Below, one piece after another: positions 33,538 through 47,055 of a DNA stretch of 64,000 nt. Within the stretch, counting starts at the first letter, position 1, and every line of letters begins with the position of its first letter. Position numbers and translations under genes: made by a program. The notes beneath the pieces are model-generated. The model saw only the letters and a list, made by a program, of their open reading frames with translations, was not told the DNA's origin and searched no databases. Source of the DNA: Amblyornis subalaris. Taxonomy: Eukaryota; Chordata; Aves; Passeriformes; Ptilonorhynchidae. The stretch is from the NCBI GenBank assembly GCA_018881555.1, contig JACAXG010000051.1:4947546-5011545 (forward strand), written 5' to 3'.

Positions 33538-36500
33538 TTCAAAATGACATCACACTTCAGAAATATGAGATTTGAAGTATAGAAGAGAATTTGGGTTATT
33601 TCAAAGNTTATTTTTCTCTCACTACCCTATACCTTGTATACATCTAGATAGAATGGTAAGCAAAGCTGTCAAAGTAGAAGGACAATAAAACTAACCTAAA
33701 TTAGTTAAAACTAAACTAAAATTAGTTAGAACTAATCTAAAAGATTTGAAAAGGGTAAGGAAAGCTGTTTTTCTTAATTTCATTTTTGAGGCATAGGCCA
33801 ACTCCTGGCATAGTCCCCTTCTGATCATTGTAATGAGAGATTTCTTTTCCTAAGAATAGTCAGATGTGGCCAGAACTCAAATGGGTCCATGCAAGATTGT
33901 GAAGCAGAATTGGTGTAGCACAGATGTGCAATACAATGCACATTTTTTGGGTTAACCAGGATCAAAATGTTTCTGTTTTTTCAGAGCTTCTCAATTGTAA
34001 ATAAGCCTGTTTATAGAATTTGAATGCACATTTTCTTCACATCAAGAGAAACAAAGAAAATTTTCCTGTTTCGATGAATCCACATATATAAGCATTTTAT
34101 GATATGAAACTTCATAACTATTCCTTATAATTACCTAGAAGCAAAAAACACTGCTTGTTGTTTGGCTAGCTCTTGATAAGGAGCAGAAAAGATAGCAAAT
34201 AAACATAACTGAAGTTGGTAACATTGTGGGACACCATTTTCTGAAATCTAGGCATGCTAAGAACAAGAAAGCAATAAATCAACCGAGTTAAATAAGACGT
34301 CAAAAAAATTTTGTCCAAAGCCAGAAAGCATTTAGAGTAGAGGGAAAACCTGAGCAAAACCAGTGAGATCAGGAAAGACTCTTCTCTATATCACCAAAGC
34401 TTTTTTCCCACTGAATCTCATTTTACTGAATGCTTTTCTCATACAACTTTAATGCTTATTTCTTGTCCAAAGTGAGTCTCTAAGTCAAGACTGCTTTGTT
34501 GAGAAAATCCTTGCATCAACCTTCAGATGTACAAATCTGAAATCTGTTATTCCAAATGTGTCAGTAAAATTTCTGATTGTAAATGCAGAGCCTACAAGCA
34601 AAAGCTTGTAGGTATCTAGGTATTTGGGACACGAGCAGGAAGATTATTTTCTCACTTTATTCATTCTGTGCTGGCAAGCCTTGTGATTTTATTGTGTTTG
34701 GTAAATGTTGTGAATTTTCAAAACCCCAGTCTCAGGAGTCTTGTTTGCAAACCCTCAGATTTTCTTAAAGTGTGTTTTTCAAACAAGTTCCAGTCATCAG
34801 AACTGCAGGGAAAAANAACAACAAAGCCCAAAAAATGATAGAGAGAACTTTCAACATTCAAAAAACTAAATGTAAAATGGCATGTTCACAAAGTACTTGT
34901 GGTTTTAGTTCATTAATTTCCTACTAAGACTTTGAAAAGACAGTGTTGGAGACATCAAAGATTTGCTTTACCGAAAGTAAAATGGGAAGATTGTAAGTGT
35001 NTGTGAGATTTAGAGAAATCTTAGCATAAGGCCATCTTGTACACATTGACTGTGGGATTATTGGGTGGAGAAATTTTTTTCATTTGTCTTCAATCTTTTT
35101 TCTCTGTAGGGAATGATTAGGAGAATTAATGGTTTATAGTGCCATCCTTTTCCTAGAATTTGAAGCTCAGAATACAAGAGTCTCACTTCCATCAGTCTGA
35201 GATAGACGTGAAGGTCTACTTTGAGAATATCCAAGCCCAAGTTTTTATTCCGTCTGCTTATAAACTTTGCTTCTCTGCTTGCTGTCTCTCACGACTTTGC
35301 CTGTATAGCCACTTGCTCCACATTCTCTTCTCCCCAGAACTGTGTTTTAATTTGATGATTGCAATCACTGTGTGTAGATATTAAGGTTTTTTTGTCACNT
35401 TCTAAACTTCATCACAATTTTTTTTATTAGAAAGGCAAAGTCTCTGTTTCCCAGACAATTGGAGCCAAACTGTGAACATTGCTTGAGGCAGAAACTGGAT
35501 ATAAAACAGTTCCTGGTCTTTTGTCCTTGCAACACTTAGGGGACAAAACGGCACAAAAACAATGAATGCCCTACCTGTTCATCTGTATGACAGGATTTGG
35601 CTTAGATAACAGATAAATGCTCTGGTCTCAGTCTCAAGTGAACATTGTCAAATTAACACAAGCTACTATATCAGTTGTCAGCTTAGTCTTTGTTCCAGCA
35701 AATGACAGATATGAGCAGCTACTCATATTTTTTTCACACCCCAAGAGCATATGACGACATAGTGTTCATACACAATGAGAAGCAATGTACCACCGGGAAT
35801 AGNTTCCTCGGTGCAAAACCTGTCACAGCTATCAGAAATCATTACTGATGTGGCTACATCGTTGTATGAATGGGATATGGGTGCTTTGGGAGCTGAGCAC
35901 AGCTTGAGAGAAACCCAGTGCGAAAAAGATTCTGCTCTGTTTTCTCATCGTGGCACATAANGTACCTCACTTGCAAGAACATGCTTTGAGTGGTGCAGAA
36001 AGTAGAAGTTCTGCCCCCTTTGGTCATTAAAGAAGCTGTGATACTTTATAAAGTGACTTCACAAAGAGTAGGAATTTGTGGCCTTGTGCTCTGATAAAAT
36101 CCATTCAGAAAAATTATATCCTCCTCTGCAAGATTACTCCTGTAGTTTTAATTGCCCATAACATCCGGCTCTATTTCTGCTCTTAATTATTCTTTATTGC
36201 TCTTGAACACTGCTAACTTCCATACTCTTGTTCAGAAGTATCTCTGTTTCACTGATGGGTGAAGTGATTGTCATATATGTTAAGGGGATTTATTATGCCT
36301 TTCTCTAGTAGATTAAAGAATCTATTGAAAACCAATATTTTCTCCCAGGAAGAGATTATAAACTATAATTAAGTCATTTTTCAGTCTTTATTTTATAAAC
36401 TACAGTGATTCCTTTAAATTTCTTGGTAAGGCCTCTTCTTAAGCTATTGAATAATTGCAACAGCTCTTTCATGTANGCTTTTAAGTTTCCCAATATCTTT

Positions 36501-39500
36501 TTTAATGGAAGGAAAACAACAGAACCATATGTGGTTCTATGAAGTCAATCTCAACATCTGCAATGGAACCATATACATAGCTTTCTCAAGTTAGTTCCAG
36601 CAATGCAGCAATACAGTGATAAAATCATTCCTCAAATCCCAGTTCAAACTTGTTCTTTTTCTGCCACTGTGTTGCATGTAGGTTCATGTTCCGGTACCAG
36701 TTTGTAGTGACTCAAAGTGTTTTAGAAGTCTTGTCTTCCGGGGGATAATATCTTATTCTGTAGATATGGCCAGTGTTCCTCATTCCTCAGTACATACTTT
36801 GCATTCACCTTAAGCATGGAGGGTGGTGGCTTGCTGAGAAACTCTGATTCCTCTGTATAATTGATTTGTCCTTATTAGTTTGCCGCTCTACTGTCTGTGT
36901 GTCAGCCACATATGTTGTGAATTGTAGTTTTACAACTGCATACAGGTAAAAATGTTAATTCCACATATCAATTAATGTGTACCTCCACTAGTACTATCTA
37001 TATTTACTCATGATTTTTCACCCACAAATACTTCATGAAATATGTCAGCAAGCTACTTCTTACTTAATTTAGAANGTATGTGGGTGACAGTGTATAATGA
37101 TCATTTTTTAATCAAAATGTCATGAAGTTCTAAAACAAGTATTTTATATAAGTCTAAATCTTTCAGTATCAGGACTTTTAATTTAACCAAATAACAAAGT
37201 CACACTTTTCTGATAAAAAAAGCCATATTAACAAAGACTAATGATAATAAAATAGTTACTAAAACAAAAGTATCTTTCAAAGTATATCACCTAAAGAATC
37301 TTAGTCAACATGAACAGCACAATTCTCAGTAGCAGTTGTATATCCTCAAACACCAAATTACTACTACCAGCAAATATAGACGGTGCACAAAGGTAAATCT
37401 ATCCTTGAGGAAACTTCAGCTCTAACAGGATGAAATGAGATTAAAGATAGACAGAAAGAGATAGGTTGACAAGACTGAATTAAATTTTTTACTTCAAACT
37501 TCAAGGATTTCTGNGATTCAAGTGCCAGTAGCATTTATAAGACCTTACTTAACCAATGCCTAAGCCTGTAAAGGTCTGTAGCTGCAAGAAAGCTGATCAC
37601 CAAAGGGATTTATCCTGTCAGCTTTTAATTAACTGAAAGTAATAGAAGTGGTGACTGCTTCAGATTCAGGACCTTAAAAACTTCTCTGAGTCTTGGTCTC
37701 AATACTTACATTTCAATGACTGTATCTGTGCATCACTAAAAAGACTGGAATGCTGCTGAGTATCTCAAGGCCTATCCACTCCTGTGTGTAACATAAACTT
37801 GTGTAATGAGCATTTTAGAGTACCTCATTGTAAATTCCAGGCAAAGACCCAACCCTCCCAAAACAGTGACAGGAAATAAATGATGCAGGGCATCAATGCA
37901 GAAAAGACAGATTTAATTAATTCTGACTTTGGAGTGTTCAGTTTTCTACCAAATTTTAAGTGGAGGTTCCAATGCTGGTTTGAACTTGAGGCTGCCAAAG
38001 GAATGCCATAACACAGGCTGTAGGGCTGTTCTCAGCCATTCTGTTTCCACCAAAATTTAATTATTTTGCATATTAGACGCGCTTCAACCGACATGAATTA
38101 AGAATTCCTCTCTTGAAAAGCAAGAGGCCTTCCCATAGAGGCCAGGGCTTTGTGCATTTGTACAGGCACAAATTTAAGTTGTTATTGTAGATTAGACAAT
38201 TTAACCTGGTCTACTCACACTCCACAGTATTCCAACAGCGGAATATGTACTGAATAGAAAAGCAAACCCACTATTATTTTAGAAGAAAAAACAAAGTATG
38301 TTACAGAATCAACTCTAGGACAGAGGCTCTAGCTGCACATCTCAAGCAGAGGAAAACATATCCATCGTTTCCAGAATTAAGCATATCATGCAGCCTCTCT
38401 TCTTTACAAGGTTTTCTGCAGATGAGCTTAAATAGCTCCCTTCTGCAAAGTGGATTCCTTTTTATCTCTTTCCCTTTTATGGGGCAGTTGTATTTCCTAA
38501 TTCGTGGGTGAGTCTCTAGTCACTTGTAAGGCATCTAATGGTTAGCCTTTTTACTGTCTCCCTTATGAAACGAATCTTACCCACAACAGCCTGTCATCAA
38601 TAATGGACAAAACATCTCAGGTAGGGACCAAAAAAGTATTCAGTTAGACTTTCAGTGACATCATTGACCTGGAAGTAAGTGTTGATGGTTTTCAGCAGTA
38701 ATAGATCTTTTGTATTGCCTATCCCAGCCTCAGTTTTTACTGGAAGAAGAATCCATTCAAGAAAATCATAGCTCTGAGCCTCCTAGTCCCTGCTTGTTTC
38801 CAGAAATCTGAGAAAAACTGTCTGAAGTACAGATGGATAGTAGTGGTAACAATAACAATAACATGACCATTAATATTGTTCAATGTTATTGTAAAATAAT
38901 AACTGCTAGTTGTTGTTGTTNATTTTCTTGTGATTGTTGTTCTCATTGTTAGTGATGTCTTTATTAAGTGGTTTGTAGTAGTGTCTCGTAGTTCCCAGCC
39001 TTTAGATATTCTGCTGGATGCTGCATTTGCGTGTCACAAAAAGACATCCTTTAAACAGCTAGAATGAAACAAAAATAGGATAACAGGCATACACAACAAC
39101 AAACATCAGAAAGCCCCAAGTGACAATGAGACATTTCTGATTAGTGTAATAAGTCGAACTGACTGCATACAGCGTGTTCTACTTTTGTCAACAATTCCAC
39201 TAGTATTGTAGTCCTGGTACATTTTAACTCGCCATTAAATGTCGGATGGTATTGTGATTTTGTAGGAGATTATTTCTCTCTCCTTACCCCTGAGACAATT
39301 AGCTCAAGGCCAAGAAGTTATAGCTCTGACGTGGATCAACTCTTGCTAAGACATTCAGATTGAAGAACCCCTAGACTCTCAGGATTGTCTGAACAGCAAG
39401 GGCTAGTAGTGGTCAATTATATCAACTTGACAGGTTAGTGAAGGTAATGCTGGTGAAAGTCAAGAATGACTCAGACAAAGTTCAAGTAGAATTGCACAAC

Positions 39501-40664
39501 AGTTTACAAAAAACTTTCTGTTATAGGCAGGATGTAGGCATACTTCCCTATAAAGAGCTTAATGGACGACATTTCTACAACATAAAGTACCCAATTTCAC
39601 GGCTTCTCCTTTTGAAAGGTAATAAATTCTATTCCATATCCCTTTTCTTCCTGCCACATTTGGATGATCCTGCTCAGTACCCTCTCCTGGGAGAAGAGCT
39701 TTGCCTGCATCTCAAGTGAGGAGGTGTGGGCAAACCGGTTCCAATCTGTTCAGAAAATGACTAAGATTCTTTAGGTTCTATTTCGGAAAAACAATTGAAG
39801 CCAAAAATTCTGTGGGTGGTTTTGGGTTTTTTTTCCACAAAATGAAATATTTTTGTGAGCTCTGAGCAGAGGGAAAGATAAAGGGAAACAAACTCAATTA
39901 ATAGTGCTTACGACCAGGGATTTACCCTGGCATGGGGAGGCCCTTCTGTGCCTAGGTTGTCTCCACACAGATGAATATTACATACATTGAAAATTCTGTT
40001 TGACTTTCTGAAAATGATCTTGGAAAATATCTTATGAAAGACTAGAGTTTGTGGACTAGAAATTTCATGAGCTGGAACAAAGTAAGTGAGATGTTGCTAA
40101 GGCAAATTTAAACACTTCACAANTGCAGGGTAGAGGGCGTGTACAGAAAGTTTAGGTTACAATGAGACTAATATTACAGCATCAGAGAAAGAGATTCTGT
40201 GAAATATAATAGACTCTTGGCACTGTGTAAGGATGATAAATGCTTCAGGGGATCTCAAAGATCCTAAATACCCATAAATCCATACAATGTTCAGCNAAAC
40301 ATGGAAAATGAGGCATATACTATTTTGTCTGTTTCTCTGTATTTCCCACATTGTTAAATAAAGGATTTCTTTTGTTTTGTGTGTGGTTTTTCTTGTTTGT
40401 TTGTTGGTTTTGTTTGTTTTTAATGTATTATATTTTATATAGTTTTAAATATTTTTAAAGGTCTGTGTGGAATGTTTTTCAGCTATCATACAGTCCATAA
40501 TAACTAACTAGTAATTCCAAGCATACAGAGAATTTCATTCTCAGTGGTTTATGACAGAAATTGATTGGTTTGTGAATGCTCTTTGAGTCTTTTAGAGGCC
40601 TATATTTTTGGCTTACAGGAATCAACTCTTGAAATTCTGACAGAGGAAGTAGCCTGGATTAGAA

Positions 40665-40700
40665 AAAAAAAAAAAAGGCAAAGAAAAAAAAAAGGCAANG
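40665..40700 (+). repeat. Two A-runs separated by GGCAAAG
   Basis: Two runs of 11 or more A, each followed by GGCAA, look like a small tandem duplication of an A-rich unit. They lie about 0.2 kb upstream of the CR1 at 40886 and do not form its tail. Confidence 0.6.
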
Positions 40701-40885
40701 CTATTGCTTAGGACAAATTAAAGTATAGATCTTGAAATTTGGACCCAACCCTGTCATCTGGTGNCCTCAGGAAGACTTCTGATTCAGATATTGCTCCCTT
40801 ATTTCACCTCTCCCANACATCTAGGTGAAAGCAGAAATTCCACCCTATTTGAAAAAAGTGTTTCCTTTGCCATGAGTACATACAA

Positions 40886-41350
40886 GAAAGCCATTGGCAT
40901 ATTGAAGCGAGTCCAGTGGAGACCTCAAGCCAAGGAGAATAAAGCACGCATCAGACAAGGACAGGCCGAGACCTGTGTTTGTCCAACCTGTAAATGGGAA
41001 ATAGAAAGGAGACCTTATTGCTGCCTACACCTGAAGGACTGGAGGATATTAAGGAGACAGAGCCTTACAGCTGCAGGTGCACAGCCACATGATGAGAGGC
41101 AATGGGAACAAGCTGGAGCATGTGAAGTTCTGAGTCAGTATTCAAATGGAGCTTTTTAACCATAAGAATGATTAAATACTTAAGTTGCCTAGATGGGTTG
41201 TGGAGCCTACCTCCGTGGAGGTGTTCAGGACTGGACAGGACACAGTCCTGAGCAACCTGGTCAGGACTCTGAGGCTGGGGTTGGACTAGATGACCTCTGA
41301 GGATCCCTTCCAACCTAAACTATTTCACAAGAATTCTTTGATTCTATAGT
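40886..41350 (+). mobile_element. Diverged CR1 3' portion, plus strand
   Basis: A decayed CR1. GCATATTGAAGCGAGTCCAG near 40898 matches the CR1 word for 'LERVQ'. AGGAGACAGAGCC...GATGAGAGGCAATGGGAACA near 41053-41110 is the conserved DRTRGN-like segment. CTGGGGTTGGACTAGATGAC and CCCTTCCAACCTAAACTAT near 41274-41321 form the 3' untranslated end. It ends with TTTGATTCTATAGTTC. There are several indels and no intact frame. Confidence 0.85.
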
Positions 41351-42451
41351 TCTCTATTGTGTTTGTCTTGAATACCTACCTGAAGTCCAAGCATGATCAA
41401 TCCTAACCTGGAAATAATGAATAGTCATGGTTACTGTACAATACTGTTTGGAGAGAAATTTTATGAGGATTTGGCAGATACAAACTGAGAAACAAGCCCA
41501 AATAGATCAATTATAATGCACTCAAAATATCAAAGATGGGATGTAAGTTTTTATGGTAGATGCTGAATCTTTATAATTCTTGGAAAAGTATATGATCTCT
41601 GAACAGCTTGCTGTATGCTTAAGATAGACTTTATTAGGAGATAGGAGTAATCCAATCAGCAACAAAAGCATGAATCATTTTCAATATTATGCTTAACAGT
41701 ACATAAACCTAGCAAGCTGTGGTAAAGGACTATAGACCTCTAAAGACAGAATAAAATAGTACAAGGAGACCTACAAAGAGGAAACGTCTCTCCCAGCCCA
41801 TTTCTAGTTTTTATCCCCTCTGTTTCTACACAGTTCTTTCGGTGGAATACTTTACCCACTGTCACTGCAGGTTTGTTGGGTTTGATTTCTTTTTTTCAAG
41901 GGACTTATGATGGAGGATACATTTTTTATACCTCTTCATTGCTGATGTACATTTAGGGTAGAGCAAACCCTTAACTCAGAGTTGAGCGGTGCATCATCTC
42001 AAGAGAGTAACAAGCATCCCCCATCCTCTGATATACAGTTTCTCTGTCATTCTCCTTTTTTCCACTGAACAAGAACAGTCTTCAGCAGTTCCTCTGAAGA
42101 TTCAACTCAAGATGAGTACTAGGTAAGATAGGATATTCCCATGGATTTACTTAGTTTCTACATCCTGCACTTCTCTCAAGCAGACACAAGCATGCAGTCA
42201 GCACTGTACCCAAATCCTACTTGGGTCATGTTAGGCTCATACAAGACCAGATTTTTTCCAATGATGTGTAGGCACAAGTCCACTCTAATGTGCAGACCAG
42301 CGCAAATTTTGGGAAAAGGCAGACTGTAATTTTAGATAGGTTTCTTTCCCAGATCCATTCAAAACTATATTCAGATTTCTTTAAGTATCTAAAAAAGTTC
42401 TTTTTTTCAGTAGAATAAAACCTCCAGCCTTTTGTCTCAGGAAAAAGAGCA

Positions 42452-42475
42452 TCTCACACACTAGGTTGTGTGAGA
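42452..42475. repeat. Perfect short hairpin
   Basis: Arms TCTCACACA and TGTGTGAGA (9 bp) around a 6-nt loop. No function can be assigned. Confidence 0.8.
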
Positions 42476-43187
42476 AATGTGTATATTTCTTTTTCATAGA
42501 TAACATGCCAAAAAAAGCCAACACAAATAGAACGCCTGATCAGATTGGTGCATTACCCTTTGAGGAGCAGTTTTCCTGGCTACTGCAGGAGGTGAGCTAC
42601 CCATGTAGATAAATCAATGACATAATTGATTTGGCAAATCTCATTTTCCAGCCAGCCAACACTTTGTAGCGTTCTGTCCTAACTTCTGAGAAAATTTCTG
42701 ACTTCAAAATACTGGTTTCCACTGAAAAGCCACTGAGATGCTTTTTTTCAAAAAATCCTGTGACTGTTTCAAAATTACCTTGACTGCCTTTCAGAAATAT
42801 ACTCTAAAATTATATCTAAAAGAAGATAAACTAAAAGTGGGTTTTGTCATCTGTTGCACACTTCTTCCATATTGAAAGCACAACATACACTCATAGACAC
42901 AAAGGATGGCTGTGTTAAAATGCACTCTTATATTTTTCCTGTGTTTGTGGCCTGTTCATGTAATTTGGAAATGTCTCANCCCCAGGTGTAGGCCTGAAGG
43001 CAGGATCCAATTGTTGACATCTGTTGGGGAACAGAGAGAGGTCTGACAATCTATAGGTTCTGAGAACTTCAGATAGAGAGACATCTCTCTGAGGGAAGGG
43101 GTGTGCTGCCAGCATGCATTGGCACACACAGAGAGATCCCTTCAGCATCATATGTCATCTGCATGTCTCATGCATATGAGCTAACGC

Positions 43188-43243
43188 TTTGGGCCATGGT
43201 GTTTTGGAAAAGAAGATTTTGGGCCATGGTGTCTTGGAAAAGG
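43188..43243 (+). repeat. 30-bp tandem duplication
   Basis: TTTGGGCCATGGTGT(T/C)TTGG occurs twice in direct tandem, starting at 43188 and 43218, with one difference in the shared 26 bp. It is a recent local duplication. It lies in a GC-richer segment (about 42950-43750) that may be decayed ERV sequence, which I cannot confirm. Confidence 0.85.
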
Positions 43244-46200
43244 TTTTCTATAAAGTTGAGATGAACNCATTTGTATTCCTGGTTCACAATGGGTGGACAA
43301 GAAAGCCATGTACAGGATTTTTATGATAAAAGGTCTGCCAAGTCTCTGAGGCAGGAATCCTAAACAAAAGCTGACTTGCTGCAAAGCTTCTTGTTAAATG
43401 TAGCCAGAAGAGTCGACAGAGGACAGGAAGCATGCCTCCATATGGCTCAGAACAGCAACCAAGAGCAAGGGGCAAAACCACCAGCTGTTGAGGCTGAGGT
43501 CCTGAAAACAGCAGCCTTGGACGGGAACTCTGGTGCTTCTTGCTCAGCAATGCTTCAGATCATGTTGCTAATAGAGTCCCAGGAAACTATACATAACTTA
43601 GGAACAACAGCAGATGACTGTGAAACGGATTTCTCTGAGGCTGGGCAAAAACTGTGAGTGGTAAATAGCCCAGAAAGGAGAAGGGCTCTCTGCCAACATA
43701 CAGACAGCTGTAGGAAGTGGACAGACTGATAATGAACAAAGCCCAGAAGTGCCAATGTTCCTTTCTTTCAACTATTTAGGTTTTCCAAATTGCCTCAATA
43801 TGCTTCTCTCATCCTTCCCCACTTCACAAAACTATAACTCTTCAGCTCCTTTTTGACTTAGGTGAGGAAGTCCTGTTCTTTTGCTTGTTCAGGTGACATG
43901 ATGTATTTTCCCAGGCCCCTGTGGGAGGCAGTTGGTGGCATTTGACTACTTTTTAGCTGGAGCACAGGGTGTTGGTCCTTGTTCTTTTTCACTCCTGGAA
44001 GAAAGATCATAACATATGTAATTTGAAATTTCACAGAAAATATATTGAGAAAAAAACCCTAAAGTTAGTGTTTACTAAAATTCTGTATGACATTATCTAG
44101 CCCAGTGTCTGTGTTCTGATGAGCTTTCATATGCAGGACAGAACTCTCTTTTCATCCAAGCCCTCAGGTTCCAGAGAATGCAAAATCTGACTTTGTAAGA
44201 TCAGTGTTGATCTTGCTAAAATTAAAAGTGTGGATTTATTAGTGAGATTAAACCAAAGTCATATAATAGCGGAGACAGGTTCACAAGAATAAGATGAACA
44301 CTAACAATCAATCAGTTGAGCTCCAAGCCATGTGCTGAGATCAAATGGTAGTATTCACTAAAGTTCTGCTCTATGCCAGGAAAAAAGTAGCAANCCAACG
44401 TGTTGCATTTAAGAAATATATTTTTGTGTAGCACAGAATGACATCAAATTGCACCTGTCAGGAGATTGAGATTCTGATATAACTTAAATCATGTTATCCA
44501 AATGGCCAAGTTCTGAGCTGCGAGGAACACCTGCCAACATAACTAATAGTGAGGACAAAAAGCCTTTGGTAGCAAGTCCCTTGAGAAGGAGATAATAATA
44601 TATGTGCCCTGTTCAATAAGCTCTTAGCCTGAGGTATTTCCAGTATGCAAAGAAAAGAAAGCTTACTTTTAATTTTTTATGCTGTCCCCCTTCATCTTGA
44701 TACNTTTGTTCCGTTTTCCTCAAAGAGGTTCTCAATTAGTTTAACAGAAGTTTTCTTTTCTAAAGCCAAATCCAGTTCTCTGCACAAGCCTTTGATGGGA
44801 GCTTCCATATGAAGAGAGACTAAAGAAGCAAGGGCTAATTATTATGGAAAGAATAAACGCAACAGAGGATATAACAGAACCGGCATGTGTAATAGTTCCT
44901 ACTGTGGAGAAGGTCAGAGAGGCTCTCTTGATTATCCTTTACCAAACCAAAAGAAGGAAACACTCCATAAATTAAAAAACAAGAGATACCATTATATATA
45001 CACACAAATTTATATAGAAGAAATCTCACTTTGCGTGATACATGGCTACAAGAATTTACTTGTACAGTACAGAAAGTTTGCTATGGAAAACAAAATACAC
45101 AATCTCAGGACAGTATGTCCTAGATGGTTTTGTTTCCAAAATGGAAACCTTGTATGGAGAAGGGCCAAGAAGCAAAGGTAATTGTGGATTAGAACTTGCA
45201 GGACTGCAGAGAGCAGCCAGATCCACAGCCCTTTTCTTTCTCCTTCATGCCGTCTACTCCAAATATTATCCATTATTGATGTAATTTTTAGTCACAGGAA
45301 AAATATTGACTGCAATGACAAATGCACAGCAAGCTCCAGCTGAACTAGCAGCTTTTCACAGGATGTTGCTGCTGCCTCAAATCGGAGGAGCCATCTCTAA
45401 GGTTTAACTAAACCTGCCACTTCTTTGGATGTAGTTAAAGATATTGTGCTGCTGCCACATAGTGAACAGACAAATGAACATCTATCATGAGAACAAAATG
45501 TGCCAGTCTTCTTCACATGATGTCACAGCTTCTAGTCATGTGGTGGAAAGAGCATGAGCATTGAATCAGCACCTGTTCGCATACAAAAATATGGGAGAGC
45601 AAATACCAGAGACAATCAAAACACAGAGGTTATTCCATATCTGATAGACCCAAGTTCCGCCAAAAGATGAAGATGTTCAAACAAGTTGTGTCCTTGATCT
45701 CTTAAAGAGATGTGAATTGTCATATAATGGAATATTTTCTTCTCATATTGAGAAGGATATACTGGGTCATATGGAAGGAAGGTAACATAGAAACAGGTTA
45801 CAAACTGGATGTCTCTTTCTGTTTAAGAGAAAGTTATGGAATATCTATTAAAAGGCTTTCTAAGAATTGGCCAAGCAAATTTTGTGGGAAATTATAAATG
45901 ATATCTTTTTGTGCAGCAAGAGAGCAGATAAAATATTTTGCAGAGTTTCTGTCTATGAATTCAACCCAGAAGGCTATCTCTGTACTAAAGTGTCTATCAG
46001 TGGGCTATAATTTATAATAAATATGTTGTGAGTCTTCAGGTTTTGACCATTCTCTGTATTGATGANATGGGGATCAAGATGACTTTCAGACATGCAGGAC
46101 ATGCTGTGCTTAATAAAAAATGCAATGTACATAAACCCCTCACCTGGCTGAGGCCCAGAAGAGAAAGTTCACTTGGTACAGCAATCACAAACAGACTTGC

Positions 46201-47020
46201 CAGCTCACTTCTGGACATGCTTTTCTGGCTTTGGCAAGACACTGTAAGTTCAGGTGTGTCTGCATCTGTCACTGCTGACCTATTGTACAGTACAAAAGCT
46301 ATGCAAACAAATTTAAACATTGTATCCTCAGTTCCTTGCCATGTTCTCTCAAAAGCAGTACTGTTTGTTGAATGTTGACTATCAGAAATCGTCTGTCTTA
46401 CTGCCACAGAGTATAGCCTTTTTTTCTGAACACTGAGGGCTTTTTCATCTTGTCTACATAAACAAATTGATCAGCACAGCATTCTATTACTATTCTTTTT
46501 GGGTGGTAGGTAGGGGGGAGAAGACACAGAGAATGGGATTTCAGACATCTCATTCCAAAACAGGATTCAGGAAGGGTCATAGAAATTCACTGGTAGGACA
46601 ATAATGGAAAAAATATACTGTTATAGACCTCCTATTATAACTTTCTTTGAAGACCCTACACTGGAAAAAAAGGCTATACCATTATACCTATAAGGCTGTT
46701 ACAATATTATTGTTCTACTGTAACTGTAGCTATGAATGAACCTTTTAACATCCCTCTTGTTCATGGAGGTGTGTTCGCTGAAGAACAAAAGCACCTCACC
46801 AAAGGTAATATGCTGACTGATGGCACAGGAGTAACACAATGATAGATTGAGTAATAGATTCAACTCAGAAGTGTAATTATAAGTTACTATTGATTCATGC
46901 TATGAAGTTCCATGTNTGTAGCTACTCCTTACTCAATGTTGATTGGGATGGAGTATCCACAGAACTATCCTGTTGTCTTCTCTAAAACAAAATAATCTGT
47001 ACTTTTTGTACTACACTGTT

Positions 47021-47055
47021 TTTAACTCAGATACTACATTGGTATCTGAGTTAAA
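47021..47055. repeat. Perfect inverted repeat, 14-bp arms, 7-nt loop
   Basis: TTTAACTCAGATAC (47021-47034) and GTATCTGAGTTAAA (47042-47055) are exact reverse complements separated by TACATTG. Pairing does not extend beyond 14 bp, so it is short for a microRNA precursor. It could be a cruciform-forming palindrome or the product of a replication template switch. Confidence 0.9.

Larger units (their letters stand above)
31036..40885. other. Long stretch without recognised genes or repeats
   Basis: Nearly 10 kb of AT-rich DNA with no CR1 or LTR that I can recognise. Minor items are an A-rich tract at about 32303-32365, AACTAA-like repeats at 33689-33742, a pyrimidine-rich block (33310-33537), a 93-codon plus-strand frame (39438-39719) and a poly(A) pair at 40665-40700. 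None supports a gene. Confidence 0.5.

Noticed and set aside
44885..45284. Two overlapping plus-strand frames of 98 and 80 codons
   Set aside because: Different frames of the same DNA, Lys/Tyr-rich, with no family resemblance.
46028..46407. Overlapping antisense frames of 116 (plus) and 123 (minus) codons
   Set aside because: No recognisable domain, no splice context, and the frames mirror each other over the same DNA. Chance is the simplest reading in 64 kb.
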